Source: Gymnogyps californianus (lineage: Eukaryota; Chordata; Aves; Accipitriformes; Cathartidae). From it: DNA of 64,000 nt. Location: contig NC_059471.1 of the NCBI RefSeq assembly GCF_018139145.2, positions 211,129,494 to 211,193,493 on the forward strand, written 5' to 3'. Made by a program: the position numbers and the translations under genes. The notes below the pieces were generated by a model. That model was not told the DNA's origin, did not search any database, and saw only the letters and a list, made by a program, of their open reading frames with translations. Positions 50,554 to 62,257 of this stretch are shown here, one piece after another (the stretch's first letter is position 1; every line of letters starts with the position of its first letter).

Positions 50554-51999
50554 ACCTCTTCCCTGAGAGATGGAGACCTCTGGGACATCCTCTGGCCAGG
50601 TTAAATGAGAGGTCGCTTCACTACATTAAGTCTCTTCAAATTCAATCTATAAGAGCAAGTGGGAGCTGAGAGTGGTCAGCTGGGAGCAGGTTGGAAAAAT
50701 GTCCTCCCTAATCCCCATCCGCTGTCAGGAGAGACACAGGTTTCTGCTCCAATCTGCCTCTGGAGAAACCTCTGCCTCTCGCTGACTATGTGCAGAGCAG
50801 TCGCCTAAACAGGGGGGGTTAAAATCACTGAAAACCTCCCTGCTCCCCTCCATCCCCCATCACCTCTACAACATTTTATCATGTGCATATTTTAAATTTT
50901 CAGGACATTGCTTCTTCTTGAGTCATCAAGCTCTGCTATCCAAAAGCCCATGCGTCACATAGCAGGAAACATTGCAAATGTTTCTAAATGCCCAGCGTTA
51001 CAGGACGTGCCAGGGAAATACCCTGTCATTGCCTGAGGATAATTTCTGTGAGCTGTGTTGGATGTGAGCTAGAGGAGGAAGGAGGCAAGGGGATGTGAAG
51101 TCTGGTGGGTCGAGCACAGGACATTGTTTCAGTATTTTTAGGTGCATTGGATTCCTCTGTGCCTCCGTGTATCTTGCTGTGAGTAAGTGATAATGTGAGC
51201 TGAGAGCATCGTACCTGCCACATCAGGCAGGTTAATTCACTTCTGCTTGCAAAATACCTGGGAATCTCAGAGCGAGGTGGAGGGGGTGTCCCATGTTCAC
51301 TGTGGAAGACCCGGGCAATAAAACGCTTCAGCAAACACAGTGTGATGGAGAGGGGCTCGGCTGCCCAGCGCCCCTCTTGTGCAGACTCCAGCCACATGGG
51401 TAGTACCGAGGATGAGGACTGCTGTTTGCATCTCAGGGGCCCCAACCCTCTTGCTGTGCCAGATTTTGTAGAAATACTAATAGCAGAATTACAGGCATGC
51501 ATCACCAGGGGACCGTAAATATCATTTTTAATTAACTGGCTATTCTACAGAGGAGACTTTGTGCAGTACTGCGAGACATGGGAACAAAGTTCAGCCTGTC
51601 CCTGTGACAGAGCTCCAAATTTCCCCTGCTCTTGCCCGACCCAACGCCAGCAAACAGATGTGCTCTGTGCCTCCTATTTATGCGCTCCCAAGAAATTAGC
51701 ACCCCGTTAAGCTACACAATGCAGTGCATTTATTTTTATTTCACTGTGCTGCAGCCTTTCAATGTTAACTCTGCACTATTTCTTACTGGAATCAAATCCA
51801 GACTAGCACCAAAAGCTGCTTAAATCAACAGCCTATGAGGGTATGATTTTTGTGCAGCAGAACTAGTGCCTATAGCTTAAGATAAAGGAGCCCCCAAGCT
51901 GCGAAGTCCAATATTTGATCCAGGCCCAAAAGGGAAAGGACAAAGGAGGAAGATTTAACTTCCAAATACCTGAAGCTGGGACTGTGATTTGTCTGCAGA

Positions 52000-52260
52000 C
52001 TCATTTTAAGGCAATAAACAGCTATATTTATATCTCCTGAATGTGCCTATTATTTCAAGATCTCGCCCAAATGAGTGAAAGTGTCATGACAAAGCAGCAC
52101 TGTATGGAGCCAAAAAATGTATAAAAAGCAATTGATCCATTATAGATGCAGTCTCGGGCAGATTCAGTCTATTTTTAATCATTTTAATAATGCAGCTGAT
52201 TTGCTACATCAAGGAGGGAAGCTAAAGAGGGATCCCTCCCAGCAAGCTAAATAATAGGCT
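52000..52260. promoter_or_regulatory. Candidate conserved noncoding element
   Basis: AGCTATATTTATATCTCCTG near 52020, AAGTGTCATGACAAAGC near 52079, GCAATTGATCCATTATAG near 52128 and TTTTTAATCATTTTAATAAT near 52172 lie within 260 bp. TGTCATGACA is a perfect palindrome containing back-to-back TALE-type TGACA sites. No repeat family is recognised. The call rests on composition. Confidence 0.28.
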
Positions 52261-52601
52261 TGTGTGGCTCAGTGGCATCTGGACGTGTCTGAGAGCGTGC
52301 ACGGCACAGCCATCTCCTCTGGGAAATGGTATCAGTGCAGAAGCCCTGTCCAGCAGGTCACCTTGAGGCACGGGAGACCCCAAAGACAAATGGATGATGC
52401 TTTAGGAAAGTGAGGGGAGAAGCCAGTGGGACGTTGAATTGTGGCAAATAGGATTAGAAAAGGGAAAAATTTCTCAATAATTTAAAAAAAGCACTTTTCT
52501 ATTGCTGTGATTTGGGTAGGTGAATTGTGTTGCAGAGATTGCTGCCCTGGGAGGCAGATTTGGGTATGCATAGATGAACCAGGTCGGGGAACTATTGATT
52601 T

Positions 52602-52637
52602 CTCCATGTTCTCTGTGTTCTCCATGTTCTCCATGAC
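52602..52637. repeat. 9-bp tandem repeat, four units
   Basis: Units CTCCATGTT, CTCTGTGTT, CTCCATGTT and CTCCATGAC follow each other from 52602. The multiple-of-three period gives an ENMENTENMEN-like peptide on the minus strand, which should not be taken as a coding signal. Confidence 0.8.
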
Positions 52638-53849
52638 CACAGCCCTCTCTCTCTGTCTGAAAAAGCCAAGATCCATCTGAGCATCACCCACTCAGCTCCC
52701 CTGTGCCAAAGAAAAAATGGTTCCTCCATCCTGGGGTGGCTTGTTGGTCCTGGGGGAAGTCTGGAAGAAAGAAAACTTGAGGTTTCCCCTCTCTTTTCCA
52801 GAGTGGCCTTTAAATGAGAGTGCATGTGAGAAGGACAGGAGACAGATGCCTTCTAGCCAAAGGATGGCTTTCAGGGCACTCAGTTAAATCATGAAAATAA
52901 AACAATGTCTTAGTTATAGACAGTGGTGTGAGGCCATCAAGGAAAGAGGGACCACCCATGAGGAGAGAGTAATGCAATGGGGACAGTGAAAAAAGTCAGA
53001 CGGCAGCAGCTATGCCCAGGAAGGAGATGAGATGTTGGTTGAATATAGTGACAATAAAACAGAAATTATAGCCACGATTTTTAAACTTGAAAGCCGAGTG
53101 CTCTACGACACCTGGGACTCTTCAGAGGCAGGATGATCTGAGACTCCATTTCGCTGACGCTAAGCTCGCTTCATAAAACAAACAGAAACGTCCCTGTTAA
53201 AGGCTGTAAAAAGGCTGGGGTGAGCCTTGATGCTAAACCTGCCAGGGCAGCATGACTCCGGTCATCACTTTCCTTCTTCGTAATACCTCGGGGCTGCTGG
53301 CGCTTCCTATCTGGGGACTTTCTTATAAAAACGTTTATCTTGTTGTCGTGTGGAAGCAGCATTTTTTCTCCGTTATGGAGCTATGTCAATCCCACTGCGG
53401 GCGAAAGGTCAGGAATGGGACTCCCACGCTCATTCTTCATCTGGTGGCACAGGCCAGCCCCAGCCTGGCAAGCCTGTCAGCTGCAAGCAGCAACTTCTTC
53501 ATCCCATTGCCAGCAAGGGGATGGACAGACACGTGGGATCCTGGCTGGCCCATTGAGCAGCCCTCAGACGCGTTGTAGCCTTGCCCGGCAGTGCACGATG
53601 TACCTGCAGGCTTGGCCCACGCAGTTTAGGAAGGGGGAACTGCTCTTGAAAGAAAGGCGTGTTTGTAACTGAGGTTGCCATCAGCCATGCTCAGCCCCTT
53701 TCTCCACAGATGGTCTCGCACGTCAGCTTTGCCAGCAGCAATACAGCCACAGGTCAAAGTAGCTGCCCCTCCATGGGCTGTAATCACTTTGGGACAAAAG
53801 CAAGACTTTTATAAATAAAGGGAAATAAACATTCATAAAACCCTCTTAT

Positions 53850-53877
53850 AAAAAAAATAAATAAAATAAAATAAAAA
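53850..53877. repeat. A-rich (AAAAT)n tract
   Basis: A run of A is followed by AATAAATAAAATAAAATAAA. It looks like a simple repeat or an old A-rich tail, but no SINE or retrocopy body is recognisable beside it. Confidence 0.75.
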
Positions 53878-54189
53878 GTACCTGCTGTGAGAGACACAGG
53901 TAGCTCCTGTTCAGTAGGTCAGAGCTATAGGTTGCTTAGGCCACTGATCAGCCACCAGTGTCACACCACTTCCACGGCTTCAGCATGCACATACCTTCAA
54001 TGCAAGCCTAACAGTAGTATCTAAAGGTCTGGTAACGTCATGGAGTCTCTGATATGTCTGTCTTTTGGGGGTCAAAGCACTTCATGGAGAACTTTGTTTT
54101 GCAAAGTCTGGAATTGGCTTAGGCACTTAGGAAAATTTGTGATAAATTTGGGGCAGCTTCTCATATGGGACTGAAACTTAAGAGCAGTT

Positions 54190-55260
54190 GTACTGAGTCA
54201 GAGCAAAGGTCCATGCAGTGTCCCATCTCCAGCAGTGGGTATGAGTGATGCAGAGAGGAGAGTGGAAAACAAACATGATACTTTCCTTGGATATTCTCCC
54301 ACCTTTGATGTGTTTTCAACTCAGGGACCTCCTGTGTTGGATGTGGCCTCTAGATGTCCAGTATCCCTCTATGGATTTATCATCCTTTAATTTGTCCAGT
54401 CTTCTTCTGAACCCAGGTAAAATTTCGCATCCTTACCATCCTTTGGCAAGGAGTGCCACAGATCAACTATCAGCTGTGCTTGAATTGCTTCCTTCAATGT
54501 GTTCTGAGCATGGCTCCTGCCAACTTCATTTGATGCACCCTTAATCTTGTATTGGGCGATATAGTAAACAGTCGATCCCTTTTCGCCCTCTCTCTGTGTA
54601 TTCTGTAGATCTTAATTTCTCCTTCAGGCATCTTTTTTTTTGTTTTCCAGACCAAAGAGTCCACTTTGCTTACTTAGTCGTTTCTTTATAGGTGCCATTT
54701 CTTTACATTTAATCATCTTTACTGCCTTTCCTTGAATCCTGTCCATCATCTCTGTATCTTTTCTGGAGATAAGGGGATCAGAACATAGTATTCAAGATGT
54801 AAGTGAAACCTGGTCTGATTCAGTGGCATATTAATATTCTCTTTTGCTTGCCCCTTGGTAATTGTTAATATTTTATTTGCTTATTCCACCACTACTGAGC
54901 AATGAACTGATATTTCATAGAACTATTATAATCTAAATATCTTACTCCTGAGTGAGCCCAGAGCCCATAATTTTATACGTGAAGTTCAGAACATTTTTCC
55001 TGCCGTGAACATTACTTCACATTTGGCTACATTACATCTAATTTGCTGGTTTATTGCTCATTCACTTAGTCTCATCATATCTTTCTGCAGGCCCTTGTTC
55101 TCACTACCCTGAATACCATGGTGTCACCTGCAAATTGTGCTCCCTCACTGCTCACCCCCTTTCTCAGGTTGTCTATGAATAGGTAGAGTCCTCACCCAGA
55201 TCCCTGGAGAAAACCCAAAGGCCATCTCCTCGTTGCCTTGATTGCACAGACTCAAGGTTT
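54190..55260 (-). mobile_element. Long ancient CR1 relic, minus strand
   Basis: About 1.07 kb follow the reversed 3' part of a reptilian CR1 in order. TACTGAGTCAGAGCAAAGGT and CCATGCAGTG come first, then TTCTTCTGAACCCAGGTAAA, GGCAAGGAGTGCCACAGATC, TTTCTTTATAGGTGCCATTT, GAACATAGTATTCAAGATGT, AACATTACTTCACATTTGGC, GGTGTCACCTGCAAATTGTG and CAGATCCCTGGAGAAAACCC. The part from CACATTTGGC to CTGCAAATTG corresponds to the end of the reverse transcriptase region in related elements. It is broken by many indels and no domain can be read. It may extend beyond 55260, where ACCAAGGCCTTC at about 55420 recalls a further CR1 phrase. Confidence 0.82.
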
Positions 55261-57043
55261 GCAGGACTCCTTCTCTGGAGATATTGTGTCGTAGCTAGAT
55301 GCTTTCATCAGATGAAGTTGTTGCATTTCATCCCAGAGCATAGCTTTGAGATTGAGCCATAGGCTGATGTTCAGCCTTTGATGCAGCATTAGGTTAATGC
55401 ATTCATTGGAAAATTATCACCAAGGCCTTCAGCTGACATTGAAAGCTGCTGCAGGATGGAGTTGACTTACAGTATCAGGAACCAAGGTGAAGGCAGATGG
55501 CTGTGCCCTGGGCCAGCTGGAGCCTGCTAGGCTTCACACTTAGCTCCAGACTCAGTGATTTACTGCAATCCAACCTGGAGGTGTCGGGTTGATGCGTTCC
55601 TACGTCCAGTTTTTTGTGTTGGAAGGAAAACTGGAGGTGGAAGGAGGGTTTTGGAAGCTGATGCTCCCCTGTCATCCAAGTTTAGCAAGAGGATGGGACC
55701 TCCCTCTTCACCTTCCTCAAAGAGAACCGCTTCACGCTTTGTTGCAGCAGATCTATTTGCTCTCAAGAGGAGAAAGCATAGAAAAACCTGTGTAGGAGAT
55801 CAAAAAGACTCATCTTCAAATCCTCACTTTGATTATTTAAAGCAGAAAAGTTCATAAAAGTTCTCTACTAGTTGAGTAGAAACACAGCCCGGCTTGCCAC
55901 AGCTGAGTTGCCATCCCATCCCACACTTGTGGGACGGCAAAGGCACTACCCCAAATGGGCTTTCACCAGTATTTGTCATACATTTTTATAATCCACAATT
56001 ACTGAGGACGTGACCCCTTGGCTAAACCAGTGGAGGTGAGCCAGGCTTCCTTTTCTGGTGGGCTCCATGACCCAGACATGCTTTTTGCCTCATACAAGAA
56101 TAATCTGCCTGTTCTCCCCAGACTCCTCAGCTCCCATCTTTGCAAGCTGGGCTGGCCCAAACATAGCATCCTGGGACTAATTAGGCTCAGATCTGCTCTT
56201 TAACCCTTTCTTGTCAGCTTTTGGCTTTACTCACTAAACTTTGCACTGTTTTTACACCCCTGTCTTTGTAAGCCAGCCCTTGCAGGGTGACTTTTTCCTA
56301 CCATCACCAATGACCTTCACCCCTGAAACTCCCCTAAGAAAACAATTCTGGGATCCAATGTGTCCCCACATAACATTTCAGCTTTTGAAAAACAGCATAT
56401 TTTGCTGAAATCTCATTTTGGCAAGAATGTTTCAAGTCTCCACTTTTCAACTCTCTTCTGATACCTTATTCCCAAATGGTAGAAGAAAACTAGGAAGGAA
56501 GTGAGGGGAAAATGTGGGTGTAGAAGAACATCCTGTTCTGCACAAATACCCTGGTGTGTTGTCAGATGGATGCTCTGCTTTAAATAGAAGAGGTCTCATG
56601 CTTGCAAAGACCAAAATAATAAATTCTCAGGAATTAGAAAAGATGGAAATAATGATTTAATAAAGAAAGTGTTTGGACTTACTGCATTAAAGAATCAACC
56701 AACTTAGACCTTCTCATTATCACATGCAATCTCATTTTTTTGTGTACCTATAATGCACATGCACACGTGCACAGAGGGTTTGGGAATAATCCCCGGGGGA
56801 ACTCAGTGAAATTCTGTTTCTTGTTTATTGTATTTGAGAGGCTATTTCCATAAAAGAGGTCATTTGGGGTAAGCAATGTTGAAGTGAGTGTTAGAAGAGA
56901 GCCAATGCGATAGATTCAGAGGTCCCTAAGCTTTGATGTGTTTGAAGAAGTTCTTCTGCTTAGATCTGATTTTGTGACTCTGATTTCTGCTATCCACTTT
57001 TTGCAAGGGGTTGAGTGAAACAACTTTCTGCACTCTGGTGATC

Positions 57044-57056
57044 TTTTTTTTTTTTT
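57044..57056. repeat. Poly-T run
   Basis: Thirteen consecutive T lie in an AT-rich stretch, and a second T run follows near 57123. There is no attached element. Confidence 0.7.
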
Positions 57057-59860
57057 ACTATCAGTATTTTTTTACCACAGCCACACCAACTGCTTCAGTT
57101 ATCACTAGAACAAGGACACAATTTTTTTTTCTCATTTTCTGCACGTTTTCTATATTTTAGAACTTTTCCCATTGTACTTTGCTTTGAATCTGAAATTTTC
57201 AGTGCAATTTGAAGGAAAAATGGAAAGAGAGATACCCTTGGGTACAAAATACCCTGCAGTCTAGGAGTTAGGAAAATTCCACAGGACTTACTTCAGCAAA
57301 GCAACTTTTTACATCAACAGCATTTTCCCCAAACTTCTGACCATCTCTAAAGACAGTTAAGATTGACCAGTAGGACAATTGCTAAGCTGAATATTGCAAC
57401 TGCAAGAGTCTAAGAGCTGGTATACCTCATATCTCTGCTATTTATTGTTGTGCTAATGGAAGCCCAGGCCACGTAAAGCTGAGCCTGGGTGAGAACCCGT
57501 GAACCCATTCATCCTCCTTGCTGTCGCCAGTGGAGCACGTGGTGTTTTTAGTGCCAGGTGTTTCTTGAGCGGGAATCAGGGAAGCCATTATGTGTTCCCT
57601 TAAGCCATTTTCTTGCGCCTGACACTATTTTCTCCATCAGTTTTGAAATAATCTTGAAATTCATCTTTGTGAAGACAAAAATGAGCCTGTGTTGGAGTCA
57701 AAGAGTCTGTTACATGGACACTGCATTCCGACCCTGGAAGATGTCTCCTGTTGTTTGTCTCTGTGGCCAATACAATGCAGCTACAGGGACAGTCAAGGGG
57801 CACGAGTGACGTGGCTGCCCTGCGCTATTGCACAGAGGGATCCTACAGAAAAGGATCTTTAATTTCATATTTCAGTATTTAACACATAGCCTTTGTGCAA
57901 TAAATGGGGTGGGGAAGGGAGAAGTGATCACATGTTCAGTTCCAGTAAAGTTCTTGTTGTGGTCAGACTGGCTGGACAGTAGTATCAGTTAGAGACAGAC
58001 AAACACATGATTCAATCCTGGTGGACCTCTGTTGGCTCGTGCTGACACAGCCTGAGCACTGCTTGCCGTGGACCAGAGACAGGGACCTGCAAAAGGACAG
58101 TCATGCGTCCTTGTACCCAGCCTGCTCTTGTAGAAACTGTAGGTTCCTTGGATCTCTGAATTTCCACGCATGCCAGAGGAGATGAAGGCTTACCAGCAGT
58201 CAGGTCATCTTCTGCAAATACTTCCTAGAGAGCAGAGCACGTGAAATCCTGTCTGCAGTGAAACCCACATGGCCCCACGCAGCAGTGAGCAATGCATGCT
58301 AGCTCACTCATCAGCGTACTGCATTGTGGTTCCCTGAGTTTCGACCACCTTCAATGTAACACCCTCCAAATATATTTGTGGTTTGATCCATGCTCATTAA
58401 AACACCCCTCCACTCAGACTGGTGAAGATAGACACTTTGTCAAAGCTTTAATGAAAGGGCAGCATGTGGATGATGAACAGGCTTTCTCTGCAGTAGACAA
58501 GCTTCCCATGCTGGGTTTATTTCTGGAGGAGCTAACCTATTATCTGATGCAGGGCTTTGTGAGAATGAGAGTTGGTCCACCTGGAAAATGAATTACATGC
58601 TCTTCTTTGCTATTGAAACTATCCATCATATCGTGTCCCAAATCGTCTATCATGTTGTTGTCTAGTAAAACCCAGCCATCAGAGGCAGCTCCTGTTCGGA
58701 TGCTGATGCTAGATGTCTGAAAATGTGATTTCAGCTATAACTCTGAGGACATTTAGTTGGAATTTATGACTAGAGGTCCCTCTAAGCTCCATCAACTCTA
58801 TCCATCTCACACCTTTGTAAATAATACTGGTCTTCAGTTTCTGAATCCTTTAGGGCAGCCTTGTGGGTTTTTTTTCCAGTTTCTGGAATACATCACATGT
58901 AAGATTTCACTCTGAGATTTCCAATTGTGTGGGTATATATCAAATAAATAAAAAAGAGTTTGGCCAAGTAATGTGGACATCACGGAAGGCAGTTTGGTGA
59001 ACTTGGCACCGTCTAGGATGCAAGAGACTTCGGCACTGCTCCTGGCCATACCAAGACTTTCAGTATTTCTCCTTTTCGTGCCTCAGTTTCCTTTCTATTT
59101 GGTTCCCACCTAGCATTAACCAAAATCCTTGAAGGATCCCCATTGGGTTGAGCTTCGGTTGGATCAGGTCCATCAGTACCTTACCACTACATGTGGTGCT
59201 GTGAGAGCTACAGACAAAGAGTGCTAAGCAAGCAGAAATGTCACCTTTTCTCCATTGACTTAAGTAGGAGCAGATGTGCGGAGGAACAGCAAGCACTTAG
59301 GATCATGCTTTAAACTTTCCATAAATACAGTAAAAGGACGGGTCTAGCCCTGAGAAGTGCTTAGCATCCTGGACGGGGATGCTGCAGAGCTGAAGGGGTT
59401 GAGTGGTGGGAGGACATTTCAGAGGGGGTGCCAGGGTCTTTGCAGAGTCAAACCTTGTAGGATTATTTGAGGTTATTCCCCTTCATACATAACCTCAGCA
59501 GTCACCACTGTAGTCCGAAGCCTTGGGGAGTGGGTAAGGGAATCTATTAATACTCTTAGGAAAAAATTAGTATCCAAACAACTTTTGTTTCCTTGTTTTT
59601 TACACGTCTGTGCTCTCCTCTGTCACTAGCTACAGCGCAGAGCCTGGTATGCTCTGACAAAGAGCTATTGATGGTGTGCTTGTGTGAATTGGCCCAGCAC
59701 TGGTCACAGCCAACTTCTGTGGGACCTGCTGCCCCCGTTTTACAATACGCTCCAGTGTGCTGAGCCATTTGTGAAAGGTCAGAAATGAACAGAGAAATGG
59801 ACTGGAGTCAAAAACAAGTAGTCCTATAAATATCAGTCATAGTCAAAGGCAGTTTATTCC

Positions 59861-59906
59861 ATTCCTCCCCTCTCTCTCCCTCTGTGTGTGTCTCTCCCTC
59901 CCTCTG
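59861..59906. repeat. CT-rich tract with a short GT run
   Basis: CTCTCTCTCCCTCTGTGTGTGT followed by CTCCCTCCCTCTG forms a polypyrimidine tract. It reads as low-complexity DNA; on the minus strand it gives spurious GER-rich frames. Confidence 0.7.
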
Positions 59907-62173
59907 TTGTGGTTTCCCAGATATAACTCCATGTTTCTGACTGGGGAGCTCTGAAAGGAAAGCAACACGCACATTGCAGCTTCTGCTCCCATCTTGCACA
60001 CATGGAATAATCCTCAGTCCTGCAAGCAGGACTGACAGCCGGCACGGAGTCCAGATATCATCTGAACTCAGATGTTAAGTTTTGTTTTCTCGGATTTTCT
60101 TTATCTGTGAGAAACTCATTTGCTACAGTTTGAGAACTAGCTTTGGCCACAGACGGTTTGGATTGGGACTCCTGAGGGCTCTTCTCTGTCTGGAGCTAAC
60201 ATTAGACTTCACAATGACTTTAGCAGCTAAATTAGAGGATATTGAAGTGACGCTGGAGCACCTACTAATGGATGTGTTCGTAAGTAAGCTACAATTTCCT
60301 CTTTAAAGTGAGATGCTAATAATCCAGAAGGCAGTGTACAAATTTAATGGTGTATCCAAGTGTTGCATTGACTTAATTCCTTTACGTTTCCAGATAAACC
60401 GTGTGTCCAACACTACCAATGTGTTGTGGTATAGCTAAGGCATCTACTGCAAGCGATAACATGCAAAACTGGAACAGTGTGACTCCCGGGCAGGGTATAT
60501 TCTGCATTGGCTTTGTGTATCATCTACAATTTTGGTGAAGTTCGTGAAAAGGAGGAGAGATTTGGTCAGTTTGAGGAATATCTCTGTAAAAGATGTGCAT
60601 TGACAGAGCATTTAAATTGTGTATTGGTTAGCATCAAGTGTCCTTGGCTTTAGGATTTTGACAGCTATTAGATTACGGTCTTTTACCACTTTGACTTTTG
60701 GGTTAGTTTTGTAAGAGATGGAGGAACAAGCAAAAGTAGTAGTGTTTTCAAGAAAATCAAGTTTATTCCTCCTGGATATATCAAACACTTTAAACCAGTG
60801 TTAATCTGGAATTGCTTCCTTGAAATCATCAAAGCTCAGTGAAGCAATGTATGACTTGCTTCTGCACATCTGAGATAAGAATCTGTCTGTACCATCTCTT
60901 TTTAAAAGTTTCTTAAAAATATTAAAACATTTCAGAACAGATTCCTGCTTTTTCCAACAAAACTTGATGGTTTTTGCCTAAAGGTCAGAAATGGCCATGT
61001 TTTGGAAGTTTTTTGGGGAGCGGGGGGAAAATAATGATGAGGGATTGACAGATCATTTACCTTCTTAAAAAAAAAATTATGCCAATTTATGTACTCTCTG
61101 AATTCAGGCTATAAGAAATAAGATGGCAAGTGACATTCTGAATTTTCAGAAGAGTCTTTTGGCGTCTCTTAAATGAAATGCTTCACATTTCAGGGTCTAG
61201 TGATGAGGAATCTTAGGCATCAACCACAAAAGTGAAAAACAGGAGACCTTGCCAGCTTTCTAGCCTGTGGTCCAGTTACTAAGCTGTCCATCTGTGCTGT
61301 GAAATGGATTCACGTCTCTCTAGGCTGGCATTTCCCCTCAGCACTTTGGGGAGTGCCCTGTCCCCTTTCCCACAGGTTGCTGAGATAAGGGGTAAAGGAA
61401 AATAGTTGGAGGCTGCCTTGTCAAAGCCTCTGTGTAGGGTACGAAATACTGAAATACTCTTTGGGCTGTAAGATTTGAATCAATCTAATGATTATTTGCC
61501 ACTCTGGGTTCAACTCCTTTCCCCAGCTCTGAGTACCATGCATCCCAGAGAAAACCCCTAAGGGTTGAAATCCCCACGACAAGCAAAGATGCAACATCCG
61601 CATCTCATGACCACAGCACGCTGTGAAGTTACTCTCTGTGGGAAGGGGCCAGTGCTTTCTTTGGGCTATTTGCAGTTGCCATAGAATAAACTTGGCACCA
61701 CGATCCCTCTTTGTCTATTTGTAGCTCAGCATCACTTCATTGAGCTGGGTGTTTGACACCCGGGAGACTGAGAGCCTCCATGGGGCAGGTGTCATTGAAC
61801 AGTGAGTGCTTAAAGGCATTTTGTTGCAGGGTAGCTCCAAGCAGCATCTCAGAGACTGCCAAGATCTAGAAAGCCAGGGCTGACTGAGTTGATTGAGGCT
61901 GAACAATCCTACATGTGTCTGATTGTGTTTGAAGGGCATGAAAAGCCTCTTGCCCTGCTGGGAGCCACCCAGCCCTGTAAGACAGGTCGTAGGGAATCAT
62001 TTCTTCTTGGCTCTTCATGTCCCATTGTGAGCACTGTTTTGGAGCTGTGTCTAGGCTTTGTCTATTCTTATGTTCATACCTTGCTTCCATCCAAGTGTCT
62101 TTCCTCATGGGTTTCGGGGTTTGGTTTTGGTTGTTTTTTTTGCAGTGAGGGTGACAGTAGACCAAATAAAATA

Positions 62174-62257
62174 CGGGCCAAATTCTCCAGAGATGCAAAT
62201 GGCCTCAGTTCGTGAAACCAATGGAGCTCTTCTCAGGTTGAGTTTTGAACTGGTCCC
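62174..62257. mobile_element. Possible ancient palindromic amniote repeat
   Basis: The left arm GGGCCAAATTCTCC and the right arm TTTTGAACTGGTCCC are imperfect inverted copies (about 8 of 11 core bases), with AACCAATGGAGCT between them. This resembles a short palindromic repeat of reptile and bird genomes built as GGGCCAAATTCTG..CCATTGACTTCAATGG..CAGAATCTGGCCC. Identity is low and the family name is unknown to me. Confidence 0.4.

Larger units (their letters stand above)
44451..54189. other. Long non-genic stretch, mostly unique
   Basis: About 9.7 kb without a recognisable gene. Frames reach 159 codons (minus strand near 51026-51505) with no domain. The parts worth noting are the candidate conserved blocks at 47400-47580 and 52000-52260, the GC-rich patch at 50184-50560 and a 9-bp tandem repeat at 52602. 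48660-48780 keeps several CpGs beside TAATCAGTGACAG and may also be constrained. Confidence 0.55.

Noticed and set aside
51026..51505. 159-codon minus-strand open frame
   Set aside because: The composition is typical of random noncoding sequence and no protein family is recognised.
53850..53877. A-rich tract as the tail of a processed pseudogene
   Set aside because: No gene-like body upstream and no flanking direct repeat are visible.
59225..59400. Phrases like CTCCATTGACTTAAGTAGGAG resembling an old amniote repeat
   Set aside because: The similarity covers only about 20 bp and the rest does not follow any order I know.
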